From contig NZ_QJRY01000002.1 of NCBI RefSeq assembly GCF_003205195.1, positions 558,001 through 622,000 of the forward strand: a stretch of 64,000 nucleotides of DNA, written 5' to 3'. Below are positions 47,484-57,920 of the stretch, in pieces; positions within the stretch are counted from its first letter, which is position 1, and every line of letters begins with the position of its first letter. Source of the stretch: Peteryoungia wuzhouensis (GTDB lineage: Bacteria; Pseudomonadota; Alphaproteobacteria; Rhizobiales; Rhizobiaceae). The position numbers and the translations under genes are program-made. The notes beneath the pieces are model-generated. The model saw only the letters and a list, made by a program, of their open reading frames with translations. It searched no databases and was not told the origin of the DNA.

Positions 47484-48635
47484 ATGGCACGACATTTCAA
47501 CGAGAGCGAATTTTCCGCGCGCCGCGAACGCCTGCTCGAAAAAATGGCCGCCGAAAAGCTCGACGCCATGCTGCTCTTCGCCCAGGAGAGCATGTACTGG
47601 CTGACCGGCTTCGACACCTTCGGCTACTGCTTCTTCCAGACACTGGTGGTGAAGGCAGATGGCAGCATGACCCTGCTCACCCGTTCGCCAGACCTGCGCC
47701 AGGCCAAACACACCTCGACGATCGAGAACATCGTGGTCTGGGTCGACCGCATGAATGCCGACCCGACGACGGATCTGCGCAATCTCCTCAGCGACCTCGA
47801 TCTGCTCGGCGCCCGCATCGGGATCGAATACGATACCCACGGCATGACCGGCCGTGTCGCCCGCCTCCTCGACAATCAGCTGACGAACTTCGCCCAGATC
47901 AGCGATGCCTCCTATCTCGTGAGTGACCTTCGCCTGGTCAAAAGCCCGGCCGAGATCGAACGCGTGGTGGAAGCTGCTCACCTGGCCGACGACGCCTTCG
48001 ACGCAGCTCTGCCGCTGATCGGCCCCGAGGCCGACGAATCCGCCATTCTGGCGGCGCTCCAGCACGCCGTGCTGGCCGGTGGCGGCGATTATTCCGCCAA
48101 TGAATTTGTCATCGGCTCCGGCCCCGACGCTCTGTTGTGCCGCTACAAGTCCGGCCGCCGCAAACTGTCGGCCACGGACCAGATCACCTTGGAATGGGCC
48201 GGCGTCTCCGCCCATTACCATGCCCCGATGCTGCGCACGATCCTGATCGGCGAGGTCTCGGCCCGCCATCGCGAACTCTACGCCGCCGCCGCCGAAGGCA
48301 TGAAGGCCATCGAGCAGGTCCTGCGCCCCGGCTATACATTCGGCGATCTCTTCGACGCCCACGCCCGCACCATGGACGAGCGGGGTCTGACGCGGCACCG
48401 CTTCAATGCCTGCGGCTATTCCGTCGGCGCCCGCTTCTCGCCCTCCTGGATGGAGCATCAGATGTTCCATGCCGGCAATCCCCAGGAGATCGAGCCCAAT
48501 ATGACGCTTTTCGTGCACATGATCATCATGGACAGCGACAGGGAAGCCGCCATGACGCTTGGCCAGACCTATCTCACGACCGAAACGGCACCTCGCGCCC
48601 TCTCCCGCCATCCGCTGGAACTGATCGCCGTCTGA
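47484..48635 (+). CDS. M24-family Xaa-Pro peptidase-like protein
   Basis: A 383-residue protein of the creatinase/aminopeptidase P (M24B) type. The N-terminal domain (about 1-140) has ESMYWLTGFDTFGY. The C-terminal pita-bread domain has EFVIGSGPDALLCRYKS and HRFNACGYSVGARFSPSWME. Several metal ligands of true M24 peptidases (two Asp, His, two Glu) appear altered, e.g. the first Asp pair is not evident near ITLEWAGV, so it could be a peptidase-like protein or use different chemistry. GGAGG precedes ATG 47484, one base after pgeF. Confidence 0.82.
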   Translation: MARHFNESEFSARRERLLEKMAAEKLDAMLLFAQESMYWLTGFDTFGYCFFQTLVVKADGSMTLLTRSPDLRQAKHTSTIENIVVWVDRMNADPTTDLRNLLSDLDLLGARIGIEYDTHGMTGRVARLLDNQLTNFAQISDASYLVSDLRLVKSPAEIERVVEAAHLADDAFDAALPLIGPEADESAILAALQHAVLAGGGDYSANEFVIGSGPDALLCRYKSGRRKLSATDQITLEWAGVSAHYHAPMLRTILIGEVSARHRELYAAAAEGMKAIEQVLRPGYTFGDLFDAHARTMDERGLTRHRFNACGYSVGARFSPSWMEHQMFHAGNPQEIEPNMTLFVHMIIMDSDREAAMTLGQTYLTTETAPRALSRHPLELIAV

Positions 48636-48728
48636 ACGCCAGGTTTTTCCAATCTGTTCAGGGAATTGACAGACGAAACGTGCTAGACGCATAAATTGTG
48701 ACGGGAGCCGAAGGGGAAGGAACTGCCC

Positions 48729-49526
48729 TTGAGACGTTCAGCGACATTGACCACGAGCCGTGCCGCGATGCTCCTCCCCCTGTGGCTGCTCGCCGCATGC
48801 AACAGCACGGAAGTACTGACACCCCGCGCCGATGTCGGCAACGGCACCCAGCCCGCAGGTTATGGAGAGACACAGCCCACGGCCGCGGCCGGCGTGCAGT
48901 CGGTTCAGAGTGCTCCCCTCGACCAGGCCGGCAGCTATCCCACCGCACCACGCGGCCCGCAGAACACGCTGGAGGCGCAGGCACAGGCCCTGGCTCAGGG
49001 CGGCGTGAACCCCGTCGCCTCCCCGCCGCTCGATGGCGCGGCATCGCAGGAGTTCCCGGCAGCACCGCAGGCCGGTTCCACGGCGCGCACGGCCCAAACC
49101 ACCGCCGCACAGCAGACACAGCCAGCCGCCGCGCAATCGGCCTCCACAGGCCAGGCCACCACCGGCACGGTCCGCTTCCTGCCGATCATCGGCGCCCCCG
49201 TCCAGGCGGTGACCCCCTTGTCGCGGCAACTCGGCGCAGAGGCCCGCGCCCGAGGCCTGACGATCAAGAGCGCCAACGACGCCTCAAGCGAACATATCCT
49301 GAAGGGATACTTCTCCGCCTTCACCGACAGAGGCAATGTCACCGTCACCTATGTCTGGGACGTGCTGGATGCCAATGGCGGCCGTCTTCACCGGATTCAG
49401 GGCCAGGAGGTCGTGCCCTCGGCCGCCAAGGACCCCTGGGCCGCCGTCCCCGCCTCGGTCATGCAGCAGATCGCCACCAAGAGCATGGCCGAATACGTCG
49501 CCTGGAGAAACGGACGGCCCGGCTGA
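48729..49526 (+). CDS. Putative lipoprotein
   Basis: A 265-residue exported lipoprotein. The signal peptide ends in the lipobox LLAAC, so Cys24 would receive the diacylglycerol made by Lgt, encoded 4 kb upstream. A long low-complexity Ala/Gln/Pro/Thr-rich linker (about 30-145) leads to a folded C-terminal domain (about 147-262) with VRFLPIIGAPVQAV and GYFSAFTDRGNVTVTYVWDVLD. The C-terminal domain looks conserved but I do not know its family. TTG is the likely start, with AAGGAA upstream. It lies before prs. Confidence 0.72.
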   Translation: MRRSATLTTSRAAMLLPLWLLAACNSTEVLTPRADVGNGTQPAGYGETQPTAAAGVQSVQSAPLDQAGSYPTAPRGPQNTLEAQAQALAQGGVNPVASPPLDGAASQEFPAAPQAGSTARTAQTTAAQQTQPAAAQSASTGQATTGTVRFLPIIGAPVQAVTPLSRQLGAEARARGLTIKSANDASSEHILKGYFSAFTDRGNVTVTYVWDVLDANGGRLHRIQGQEVVPSAAKDPWAAVPASVMQQIATKSMAEYVAWRNGRPG

Positions 49527-49676
49527 ACCATGCTGGATGACCGGCTCGACGTCTTGCTAAACGATTCAATTTCCGATGATTAACCGAAAATAGGGGTGTT
49601 CCCGTCCAAGCCTCTTGCATTCAAGGGTAAGGACGCTAAAAAGCGCCCATCTCAGCATGGTAACAGGCGGGCCAAG

Positions 49677-50609
49677 ATGAAGGTTTTCGCAGGTAATTCG
49701 AACCGGCAATTGGCCGAAGCGATCTGCTCCTATCTCAACGTACCACTCGGCAAGGCCAGCGTCCGCCGTTTCGCAGACCAGGAAATCTTCGTAGAGATCC
49801 AGGAAAATGTGCGTGGTGAAGATGTGTTCGTCGTTCAGTCGACGTCCTTTCCGACGAACGACCACCTGATGGAACTGCTGATCATGATCGACGCTTTCCG
49901 TCGATCTTCGGCACGCCGCATCACGGCCGTCCTTCCCTATTTCGGGTATGCCCGCCAGGACCGAAAGCCGGGCCCGCGCACACCGATCTCGGCCAAGCTG
50001 GTCGCCAACCTGATCACCGAGGCCGGCGCCGACCGCGTACTGACGCTTGATCTTCATGCCGGCCAGATCCAGGGCTTCTTCGACATTCCGACCGACAACC
50101 TCTATGCCGTGCCGCTTCTCGCCCGCGACATCAAGGAACACTACGACCAGAACAACGTGATGGTCGTATCGCCCGACGTCGGTGGCGTGGTGCGTGCCCG
50201 CTCGCTCGCCAAGCGCCTCGACTGTCTGCTGGCCATCGTCGACAAGCGCCGCGACCGTCCGGGCGAGTCGGAGGTCATGAACGTCATCGGTGACGTCTCC
50301 GGCAAGGATTGCATCCTGATCGACGACATCGTCGATTCCGGCGGCACCCTCTGCAACGCCGCCGAAGCGCTCCTGAAGAACGGCGCCACCAGCGTCACGG
50401 CCTATATCACCCACGGCGTCCTCTCCGGCGGTGCCGTCACCCGTGTCGCCTCCTCCAAGCTGCGCGAACTGGTGATCACGGACTCGATCCAGCCGACCAC
50501 GCCGGTGCTTTCGGCACACAACATCCGCGTGCTCTCAACATCGACCCTGCTCGGCGAGGCGATCAACCGCACAAGCCAGGAAGAATCGGTATCGAGCCTC
50601 TTCGACTGA
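49677..50609 (+). CDS. prs: Ribose-phosphate pyrophosphokinase
   Basis: A 310-residue enzyme that makes PRPP from ribose 5-phosphate and ATP, for purine, pyrimidine, His, Trp and NAD synthesis. The PRPP-binding loop is [18 protein letters not shown], and the [40 protein letters not shown] region holds the flexible loop and ATP site. ATG 49677 fits the standard start, though its ribosome-binding site is weak; the earlier frame from 49596 is rejected. Confidence 0.97.
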   Translation: MKVFAGNSNRQLAEAICSYLNVPLGKASVRRFADQEIFVEIQENVRGEDVFVVQSTSFPTNDHLMELLIMIDAFRRSSARRITAVLPYFGYARQDRKPGPRTPISAKLVANLITEAGADRVLTLDLHAGQIQGFFDIPTDNLYAVPLLARDIKEHYDQNNVMVVSPDVGGVVRARSLAKRLDCLLAIVDKRRDRPGESEVMNVIGDVSGKDCILIDDIVDSGGTLCNAAEALLKNGATSVTAYITHGVLSGGAVTRVASSKLRELVITDSIQPTTPVLSAHNIRVLSTSTLLGEAINRTSQEESVSSLFD

Positions 50610-50766
50610 ACGCGCCACACGCTTGACTGGGGGGCATCGGCACCGGCCGATGGCCGTTAATCATCGAAGTCGATGCCGTTTGCTGTCGGCTGAGAGTTCT
50701 TATATGGTCTGCCGCCTAGGGGACTTTGCCGCCCCTGAATATCTCCAGGAAGACGCAGCATCTTAC

Positions 50767-51621
50767 ATGTCCCTGACAGTCGAAACCTTGCTGGAAAGCC
50801 CGAAACTCCACGAGGCGATCCGGGATCAGTCTGCAGCCCTGCTCGCCGTCCACGACGAAAGCCCGAGGCTCGCTGCCGTTTTTGGCACCCAGCAACGCTG
50901 GCTGCTCGGCCACCTCGCAATGGCCCACTACTTCAACGAAGTCACATCCGGGGCGAGTGAGCCGGCGATCTTCCTCGCGCGATATTTCGAACAGGTCCGT
51001 CAATTCGAGATTTCGAGCGTCAACACGGCAGACGCCTTCGTCAAGGAAATGCTGGTCTACGGCATCGCGGTGCAGGTTCATGCCGGCGACCGCCGCAACC
51101 GACCGGTTGCCCCCTCTCCGCTGACGATCGCCGGCGTCCATCGCTGGACCTGGATCCACCTGCGCAGTCTGGACGCGATCGACGGCGGCAATCGTCTGGC
51201 GACCTTCGAGGCCGACGAGACACTGCTGCCCCGTCTGCATCCCGCCATCACCCGTCGCTTCATGGTGGCCCCGGCCATCCGCACGCCACCCCAGACCTGG
51301 TCACTCTTCACCTGGCTGAACAATGGCGGCATCGTCATGGACTGGCTGCTGGCCGGCATCGAATTGGCAGATCCGTCCGCTGAACGGGTGCGCACCCAGG
51401 TCCGCTCCGTGCCGCAGATGGCGGAGATCTTCCGTCTCTCGCGCACCCACCTGAACCGAAAGCTGCGCGAGGCGGAAGCGCTCGGCAGCATCGGCTGGGA
51501 AGGTGCGAGGGGACGGTCGGTGATGTGGGTGTCGCGGCAGTTCCGCGAGGAATACGCAGCCTCCCAGGCCGCCAAGCTTGCGATCATCGACGAGGCCTGC
51601 GCCGAAACCGGCCTGCGCTGA
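50767..51621 (+). CDS. Putative transcriptional regulator with C-terminal HTH
   Basis: A 284-residue protein. Residues about 1-210 form an alpha-helical domain (VETLLESPKLHEAIRDQSAALLAVHDESPRLAAVF...) that I cannot place. The C-terminus (about 215-265, VPQMAEIFRLSRTHLNRKLREAEALGSIGW) looks like a helix-turn-helix of the Crp/Fnr type. It could be a regulator conserved in rhizobia. Start is uncertain: ATG 50767 is used, ATG 50704 is an alternative. It converges with the aldehyde dehydrogenase module. Confidence 0.6.
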   Translation: MSLTVETLLESPKLHEAIRDQSAALLAVHDESPRLAAVFGTQQRWLLGHLAMAHYFNEVTSGASEPAIFLARYFEQVRQFEISSVNTADAFVKEMLVYGIAVQVHAGDRRNRPVAPSPLTIAGVHRWTWIHLRSLDAIDGGNRLATFEADETLLPRLHPAITRRFMVAPAIRTPPQTWSLFTWLNNGGIVMDWLLAGIELADPSAERVRTQVRSVPQMAEIFRLSRTHLNRKLREAEALGSIGWEGARGRSVMWVSRQFREEYAASQAAKLAIIDEACAETGLR

Positions 51622-51637
51622 ACCGTTCAATCTTGTT

Positions 51638-52009
51638 TCAGGCACCCGGCAGCGGACACGCCTCGCCACCGGCAAAAAGCCTTGAGCGGGTGAGGAAGCG
51701 CCGCTCCCGACCGTTGTCGAGCGAGAACATGCCGCCCCTGCCCGGCACCACATCGATGATCAGCTGCGTGTGTGCCCAGACAGCATACTGGCTCCCGCTG
51801 ATGTAAAACGGCACTCCACCGATCTCTCCGAGCTTCACATCGGTTTCCCCGACCCGGTATTCGTTGGCCGGATAACACATGGGAGACGACCCGTCACAGC
51901 AGCCACCGGACTGGTGGAAGAGGATGTCCGGATGATCCCGCTGGATTTCAGCCAGGAAGTCGAGAGCAGCCTCGGTTGCGACGACACGGGGGGCAGTTTC
52001 AGTCGACAT
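51638..52009 (-). CDS. DUF779 domain protein
   Basis: A 123-residue protein of DUF779. The pattern HQSGGCCDGSSPMCYPANEYRVGETDV has several cysteines that may bind a metal or cluster. In many genomes DUF779 genes follow acetaldehyde dehydrogenase genes of the ExaC/AcoD type and are co-regulated, as here, suggesting an accessory role in aldehyde oxidation. ATG 52009 has GGAGAAAG upstream. A repeat element separates it from the dehydrogenase gene. Confidence 0.82.
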   Translation of the reverse strand: MSTETAPRVVATEAALDFLAEIQRDHPDILFHQSGGCCDGSSPMCYPANEYRVGETDVKLGEIGGVPFYISGSQYAVWAHTQLIIDVVPGRGGMFSLDNGRERRFLTRSRLFAGGEACPLPGA

Positions 52010-52036
52010 GGCTTTCTCCAAAGCATCAACGCCCAC

Positions 52037-52150
52037 ACCCTCTCCTTGAGGGAGAGGGTCGGCTCACAGTGCCGGGATGGCGTGACGCCGAGTCGATACG
52101 GACATTCACGCCACCCGCGGCCTTGCTGCGACCTCCCCCTCAAGGGGAGG
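52037..52150. repeat. Intergenic repeat element with two hairpins
   Basis: ACCCTCTCC (52037-52045) pairs with GGAGAGGGT (52051-52059), and CCTCCCC (52132-52138) pairs with GGGGAGG (52144-52150). Between them lies a non-coding stretch. The layout of paired CTCTCC-type and CTCCCC-type hairpins is common in rhizobial intergenic regions. It separates the aldehyde dehydrogenase gene from the DUF779 gene and may stabilise or process their shared mRNA. Confidence 0.5.
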
Positions 52151-52162
52151 CTGGGGAGGAGC

Positions 52163-53677
52163 TCAGAAGAACCCGAGTGCCTTCGGGCTATAGCTGACCA
52201 GCATGTTCTTGGTCTGCTGGTAGTGATCGAGCATCATCTTGTGGGTCTCGCGACCGATGCCCGACTGCTTGTAGCCACCGAAGGCCGCATGGGCCGGATA
52301 GGCATGGTAGCAATTGGTCCAAACGCGACCGGCCTGGATGTTGCGGCCGAAGTTGTAGCAGGTGTTCGCCTCGCGGCTCCACACACCGGCGCCAAGTCCA
52401 TAGAGCGTGTCGTTGGCGATCTCGAGTGCTTCCGCCTCATCCTTGAAGGTGGTGACGGAAACGACCGGCCCAAAGATCTCCTCCTGGAACACACGCATCT
52501 TGTTGTGGCCCTTGAACACCGTCGGCTTCACATAATAGCCGCCGGCGAGATCGCCTGCGAGATTGTTGCGCTCGCCGCCGATCAACACTTCGGCGCCTTC
52601 CTGGCGACCGATATCCATGTAGGATAGGATCTTTTCCAGCTGCTCGGAGGAGGCCTGCGCGCCGATCATCGTCGACATGTCGAGCGGGTTGCCCTGCTTG
52701 ATGGCAGCGACCCGCTTGATCGCCTTTTCCATGAACCGGTCATAGATCTTCTCATGCACCAGCGCACGGCTCGGGCAGGTGCAGACCTCGCCCTGGTTGA
52801 GCGCGAACATCGCAAAGCCTTCCAGCGCCTTGTCGAGATAGTCGTCATCCTCGCGCATGACGTCTTCGAAGAAGATGTTCGGCGACTTGCCGCCCAGTTC
52901 CAGTGTCACCGGAATGAGGTTCTGGCTCGCATACTGCATGATCAGGCGACCGGTCGACGTCTCGCCGGTAAAGGCGATCTTGGCGATGCGCGGGCTGGTG
53001 GCGAGCGGCTTGCCGGCTTCGAGGCCGAAGCCGTTGACGATGTTGAACACGCCCGGCGGCAGCAGATCGGCGATCAGTTCGGCGAGCACCAGGATCGAGG
53101 CCGGCGTCTGTTCGGCGGGCTTCAGCACCACGCAATTACCTGCAGCCAGAGCCGGCGCCACCTTCCAGGCGGCCATCAGGATCGGGAAGTTCCAGGGAAT
53201 GATCTGGCCGACAACGCCGAGCGGCTCGTGGAAGTGATAGGCGATCGTGTCGTGGTCGACCTCCCCGATCGTGCCTTCCTGGGCACGAATGCAGGCGGCG
53301 AAGTAACGGAAGTGATCGATGGCGAGCGGAATGTCGGCGGCCATGGTTTCGCGCAGCGGCTTGCCGTTGTCCCAGGTTTCGGCACGGGCCAGCAGTTCGA
53401 GATTGTCCTCCATCCGCTGCGCCACCTTCATCAGGATGTTCGAGCGCTCGGTGGTGGACGTACGGCCCCACTTGTCCTTGGCGGCATGGGCTGCATCGAG
53501 GGCGAGATTGACGTCGTGTTCGTCGGAACGGGCGACATCGCAGAGTTTGCCGCCGGTCACCGGCGTCGTGTTTTCGAAGTAGCGGCCGTTCACCGGCTCG
53601 CGCCACTCGCCGCCAATGAAGTTGCCGTACTTCAGCTTGAACGGCGATGCGGCAAGCGCCTGGACCTGGATGTTCAT
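52163..53677 (-). CDS. Aldehyde dehydrogenase (ExaC/AcoD type)
   Basis: A 504-residue NAD-dependent aldehyde dehydrogenase. It has the [21 protein letters not shown] motif, the general-base Glu in [10 protein letters not shown], and the catalytic Cys in [13 protein letters not shown]. This is the class that oxidises acetaldehyde and related short aldehydes and is usually linked to AcoR-type activation. GGGAGGATAATGCC precedes ATG 53677. It is followed by a repeat and a DUF779 gene and preceded, divided by 140 bases, by a regulator gene on the same strand. Confidence 0.93.
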   Translation of the reverse strand: MNIQVQALAASPFKLKYGNFIGGEWREPVNGRYFENTTPVTGGKLCDVARSDEHDVNLALDAAHAAKDKWGRTSTTERSNILMKVAQRMEDNLELLARAETWDNGKPLRETMAADIPLAIDHFRYFAACIRAQEGTIGEVDHDTIAYHFHEPLGVVGQIIPWNFPILMAAWKVAPALAAGNCVVLKPAEQTPASILVLAELIADLLPPGVFNIVNGFGLEAGKPLATSPRIAKIAFTGETSTGRLIMQYASQNLIPVTLELGGKSPNIFFEDVMREDDDYLDKALEGFAMFALNQGEVCTCPSRALVHEKIYDRFMEKAIKRVAAIKQGNPLDMSTMIGAQASSEQLEKILSYMDIGRQEGAEVLIGGERNNLAGDLAGGYYVKPTVFKGHNKMRVFQEEIFGPVVSVTTFKDEAEALEIANDTLYGLGAGVWSREANTCYNFGRNIQAGRVWTNCYHAYPAHAAFGGYKQSGIGRETHKMMLDHYQQTKNMLVSYSPKALGFF

Positions 53678-53817
53678 GGCATTATCCTCCCTTTAGGAAA
53701 GGAACCCCTCCTCGGGTTCCGATGGGAAGATGATCATCCGCTTATGCTGATATGAGAAGGCACCCGAACCTGTACCGCACTGCACTGTGTTTCAGGAATG
53801 CGACAGTGCCGGCCATG

Positions 53818-54774
53818 CTATTGGATCTGGAAACGCTTCAGCTTCCGGTGCAGCGTCGCGCGGCTGATGCCGAGCATCTGGGCGGCAAGCGAGACATTGC
53901 CTTGAGCCCGGGACAGCACGCGACGGATCGCCGCCCGCTCCGCGTCATCGAGATCGCCGCTGGCTTCACCGCGGGCTTCCCGCAGCGCGTCGGCCGCCGG
54001 GAGCCCCTGAGCGATCATCCGGTCATCGAGCTTCAGCGCCATCCGGGCGGATTTCGTCGCCCCAAGGATGATGTCGTCGCCGTCGACGGCGATCAGGGCC
54101 GCCACCGTATTGGCCTGCGGCACCACGATGATGCGGGCACCGGCATAGGCGCTGCGGAAGAGATTGCACTCGACCCGCGCCGCCGCATCCCGGACAGCCT
54201 GGGAGAGAACCGCAAGCGTCATGTCGTTGACATCGCTGCGGCAGGTGGAAACATCAAGCGCTGCCGTCACCCGGCCGAGATGGTCTCGGATCGGGGCCGT
54301 GGCGCAGGAGAGCCCGATATTCGCACTCATGAAATGCTGGTCGCGATGAATGATGACGGACCGTTCATCCGCCAGCGCCGTACCGATCCCGTTGGTTCCG
54401 GCGCTCGCCTCGCTCCAGACATTCTGCTGCCAGAGCCCGAGCCTGCGGAAATCGGCGTCGTCGCCGGGTGCGCCGCGCCGATCCACGACGATCCCCTCGG
54501 CGTCGGCCAGCACGATGCAGCAACCCGAGCGCCCGATCATCTGGTAGAGCCGGTCGACTTCATCGGTCGCATTGCCGATCAGCCGCTCCATCTTCTCGCG
54601 CGCCTCGCGAAACCGCTTGTCCTCGACCTGCATCGGCAGTGCTGCGGCCTCCGGCTGCAGGTGATGCAGGGTGAGGCAGCGGCGCCATGAGGCGGCAACG
54701 GGCGATGTCACGGCCGCAGAGGCTTGTCGTGCGGTCGAGTAGACGAGATCGGAATGGCTCAGTTCCTGTGACAT
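53818..54774 (-). CDS. AcoR-like regulator lacking an AAA+ domain
   Basis: A 318-residue regulator. The N-terminal region has a GAF-type sensor (about 75-215) with QNVWSEASAGTNGIGTALA, as in AcoR/DhaR activators. The C-terminus (about 275-318) is a Fis-type HTH (AAIRRVLSRAQGNVSLAAQMLGISRATLHRKLK). Full-length AcoR has about 600 residues with a central sigma-54-interacting AAA+ domain, which is absent here, so the protein cannot drive sigma-54 promoters. It is not obviously broken: a single clean frame. It likely controls the downstream aldehyde dehydrogenase genes by a different mechanism. Confidence 0.78.
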   Translation of the reverse strand: MSQELSHSDLVYSTARQASAAVTSPVAASWRRCLTLHHLQPEAAALPMQVEDKRFREAREKMERLIGNATDEVDRLYQMIGRSGCCIVLADAEGIVVDRRGAPGDDADFRRLGLWQQNVWSEASAGTNGIGTALADERSVIIHRDQHFMSANIGLSCATAPIRDHLGRVTAALDVSTCRSDVNDMTLAVLSQAVRDAAARVECNLFRSAYAGARIIVVPQANTVAALIAVDGDDIILGATKSARMALKLDDRMIAQGLPAADALREARGEASGDLDDAERAAIRRVLSRAQGNVSLAAQMLGISRATLHRKLKRFQIQ

Positions 54775-54915
54775 CGGCTCCTCCCAAAGCGCATCGCCCA
54801 GTATGCGCTTTCCGCACGCGCATGCAATCCGCTGCGATCTGCGGCAACTGGCGTCCGAAAATTCACGTCTTTCAGGTGGCGCAGTTTTGCGACACTTGTC
54901 AGGACCGTGGAAGGA

Positions 54916-57000
54916 TCAGGCCGCGAGTGTCCGTGTGGCCGATGCAGGAGCTTCCGGGCCAGGCGTTGTGTCAGCGGGTTGACCGTTGACGACATCCTGA
55001 AGCTGCGACAACGGCGCTGGCCGACCATAGAGATAGCCTTGAACCTGGGCACAGCCCTCGTCCTGCAGGAATTTCAGGTGGTCGGCATTTTCGACCCCTT
55101 CTGCCAGCACCGGAATATCGAGGCTCTGGGCGAGGATCAGCGTCGAGCGCACGATCGCTGCCGACTGGCGGTTTTCTGCCACGTTGTCGATGAAGGCGCG
55201 GTCGATCTTGATCTTGTCGAAGGGGAAGAGCTGCAGCGTCGACAGCGACGAATAACCGGTTCCGTAGTCGTCCATGGCGATCTTCACCCCGAAGGACTTG
55301 AGCTGGCGAATGATGTTCAGCGCATGCTGCTGGTCGGCAATGATGCCGGATTCGGTGATTTCCAGTTCCAGCCGCTCGGCGGGAAGACCGGTTTCGGTGA
55401 GGATGTCCCGCACGCGCTGCGGAAAGGCCGGATTGGCAAGCTGCTTGGGCGCGACATTGACGGCGATGCAGAGCGGGTTGCGCCATTGCACGGCCTCCAG
55501 GCAGGCCTGCCGCAACACCCAGTCGCCGAGTTCCATGATGAATCCCGTCCGCTCGGCAATCGGAATGAAGTCGACGGGAGAGACCATACCGCGCATCGGA
55601 TGCGTCCAGCGCAACAGGACCTCGAACCCGACAACCTTGCCGGACTGGGTATCGTTCTGCCGCTGGAAATAGAGTTCGAATTCGCCATGCATGAGGCCGT
55701 GGCGCATATCCATGGCAAGGGCACTGCGCGCCCGCGCCGCCTGGTCCATCGAGATATCGTAAAAGCAGACATTGTTCGATCCCGTCGCCTTGGCGCGGTA
55801 CATCGCGACATCCGCCTGGGCGAGCAGGTCGTCCACATTCTCCGCGCCATCGGGAAAGACGGCAATGCCGATGCTGCTGCCGATCGACAGCGTCAACCCC
55901 TCCCACACGATCGGTGCACTCAGGTCGGTGATGATGCGCTGTGCCAGCTTTTCCGCCTCGGCATGGGTAAAGAGCCGCGACGAGACCGCCACGAATTCGT
56001 CACCACCGATGCGCGCGACGAAGTCCCCCTCGCCCATCTGTGCATTCATCCGCTCAGCGGCCACGCGCAATACCTGGTCTCCGGCAGCATGGCCATGAAC
56101 GTCGTTGATCTCCTTGAACCGGTCGAGATCGAAGGACAGGACATAAATCCGCGCATTCCGGGCGTCGGGCCGCTCCATCAGGTGCGCCACACGCTCAAGG
56201 AAGGCAGAACGGTTGGGAAGGCCGGTCAGGGCGTCGTGCAGGGACAGGTGCCGATACCGCTCAAGTGCCGATTTCGACGTCTGCCGGTCGATCACGTAGG
56301 TCATCGAGCCAATGGCGAGAATCATCACGGTGACCAGCATCAGCACGAGTGTCATCAGGCTTTCAGGCAGGATGTTGGCCGGCATGGCCGCCATGGGATC
56401 CTGAACCAGCGTCACGCCGGTCATGCCGATGAAATGCGTCGTGGCGATGGCGAAGATGAGCGCCACCCCACCGCCATAGCGACAGAACCGCGTCACCGGC
56501 CGTGCGACCCTGCTGGTGGCCAGGGCCCCGAAGAAGGCGCCGAAGGCCAGCGATGTGGCGACATACGTTTGATCCACGTCCAGGTGTCCCTGCACCTGAT
56601 AGCCGGACATACCGACATAATGCATGGCGGCGATCCCGAGGCCGACGAGGAAACCGCCCGCTTCGATCAGCAGGCTTCGCTGCGTCATGGCCGCGATCGT
56701 CAAACCAATCCCGGTAACGGTGATCGCCAGAACCAGCGAGAGCAGAGTGGCCGTCGGGGCATAACCGGCGACCACGCCGGTGCGGTAGCCCATCATGGCG
56801 ACGAAATGCGTCGTCCAGATCGAACAACCGGCAATCACGCTGGTCAGGGTGATCCAGCTCGCCCGCGTGATCCCCCGCGTGTTGCGGACGCGACCGAAAA
56901 GCCGCATCGTGAGCAGCGAACCGAAGACACAGACGCTGACGGCTGCCACCAGGGAAATTGGTGAATGATCGACCGCGATGCAGGTGAGGACTTGGAACAT
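54916..57000 (-). CDS. MHYT-GGDEF-EAL cyclic-di-GMP regulator
   Basis: A 694-residue membrane protein. The N-terminal MHYT sensor (about 1-215) has seven helices with repeats such as HFVAMMGY, MHYVGMSGY and HFIGMTG, which may bind copper, oxygen or CO. A GGDEF domain (about 255-415) carries an intact RIGGDEF active site. The EAL domain (about 430-680) shows E-V-L in place of EAL (EVLLRW) but keeps the DDYGTGYSSL loop. Both diguanylate cyclase and phosphodiesterase activities are possible. The start is taken at ATG 57000 to begin at the MHYT helix; no good ribosome-binding site is visible. Confidence 0.88.
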   Translation of the reverse strand: MFQVLTCIAVDHSPISLVAAVSVCVFGSLLTMRLFGRVRNTRGITRASWITLTSVIAGCSIWTTHFVAMMGYRTGVVAGYAPTATLLSLVLAITVTGIGLTIAAMTQRSLLIEAGGFLVGLGIAAMHYVGMSGYQVQGHLDVDQTYVATSLAFGAFFGALATSRVARPVTRFCRYGGGVALIFAIATTHFIGMTGVTLVQDPMAAMPANILPESLMTLVLMLVTVMILAIGSMTYVIDRQTSKSALERYRHLSLHDALTGLPNRSAFLERVAHLMERPDARNARIYVLSFDLDRFKEINDVHGHAAGDQVLRVAAERMNAQMGEGDFVARIGGDEFVAVSSRLFTHAEAEKLAQRIITDLSAPIVWEGLTLSIGSSIGIAVFPDGAENVDDLLAQADVAMYRAKATGSNNVCFYDISMDQAARARSALAMDMRHGLMHGEFELYFQRQNDTQSGKVVGFEVLLRWTHPMRGMVSPVDFIPIAERTGFIMELGDWVLRQACLEAVQWRNPLCIAVNVAPKQLANPAFPQRVRDILTETGLPAERLELEITESGIIADQQHALNIIRQLKSFGVKIAMDDYGTGYSSLSTLQLFPFDKIKIDRAFIDNVAENRQSAAIVRSTLILAQSLDIPVLAEGVENADHLKFLQDEGCAQVQGYLYGRPAPLSQLQDVVNGQPADTTPGPEAPASATRTLAA

Positions 57001-57153
57001 GGGACATGACCGGATGGAGGGAGCAGCTTTGCATTTCCTAACATTCGTCAATTTCCAAATGCTTGCCCCGGATGGTTACCAACTTGCCACCCGCCCTTCC
57101 GAGCGCTAGATCGCGATCACGATCAGGCGAGCATGCCTTTTCGCCGGCAAACC

Positions 57154-57182
57154 TTGCCATTCCGCATCATCTGGTCTATAGG
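57154..57182 (+). promoter_or_regulatory. rplY promoter
   Basis: TTGCCA (57154-57159), a 17-base spacer and TATAGG (57177-57182) form a plausible sigma-70 promoter about 118 bases before the rplY start codon. The leader between them was not found to hold a strong structure. Confidence 0.55.
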
Positions 57183-57299
57183 CGCCCGATCCGCGCAGAC
57201 ACCCTTGGAGGCAATGCGGATGGGACCGGCAACGGTCTCCGGTCCTGGCATCGGCAGAATGCACCGCCAGGGCTCTCCAGTAACTTGAAAGGTAAAGCC

Positions 57300-57896
57300 A
57301 TGAGCCACGCTACTTACGAGCTCAAGGCCGTAGCACGCGAACGGGTAGGTAAGGGGTCCTCCCGCGAACTTCGCCGCAACGGTTTGATTCCGGCTGTCAT
57401 CTATGGTGACAAGCAGGCCCCGATTTCGATCTCGATCAACACCAACGAGATCACCAAGCGCATCCACGCAGGCGGTTTCCTGACCACCGTTGCCGTCATC
57501 GACGTCAACGGCGAGAAGATCCGCGTCCTGCCGAAGGACTACCAGCTCGACGTCGTTCGTGACTTCACGATGCATGTCGACTTCCTGCGCGTCTCGGCAA
57601 ACAGCCAGGTTTCGGTTCAGGTTCCGGTTCACTTCATCAATGAAGAGAAGTCGGCCATCAAGACCGGCGCCGTTCTCAACATCGTTCGCCACGAAGTTGA
57701 ACTGCACTGCCCGGCTTCCGACATTCCGGAAGCGATCACCGTTGACCTCGCTGGCCTCAAGGTCGGCGACAGCGTGCATATCTCGGCCGTGAAGCTGCCG
57801 AAGGGCGTGACCCCGGTCATCGCCGATCGCGATTTCACCATCGCCACGATCGTCGCTCCGGCTGGCGGCATGGAAGAAGAAGCTGCCGAAGCCTGA
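57300..57896 (+). CDS. rplY: 50S ribosomal protein L25/Ctc
   Basis: A 198-residue L25/Ctc-type protein. The N-terminal L25 domain (about 1-95; [26 protein letters not shown]) binds 5S rRNA. The C-terminal TL5/Ctc beta domain (about 100-185) and an acidic tail (MEEEAAEA) follow, as in the long form found in rhizobia. ATG 57300 has an AAAGGT site; the upstream frame from 57063 is rejected. rplY is usually followed directly by pth; here a cyclic-di-GMP gene and a binding-protein gene intervene. Confidence 0.96.
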   Translation: MSHATYELKAVARERVGKGSSRELRRNGLIPAVIYGDKQAPISISINTNEITKRIHAGGFLTTVAVIDVNGEKIRVLPKDYQLDVVRDFTMHVDFLRVSANSQVSVQVPVHFINEEKSAIKTGAVLNIVRHEVELHCPASDIPEAITVDLAGLKVGDSVHISAVKLPKGVTPVIADRDFTIATIVAPAGGMEEEAAEA

Positions 57897-57920
57897 TATC
57901 AGGCAACGGTGACAATCGAG

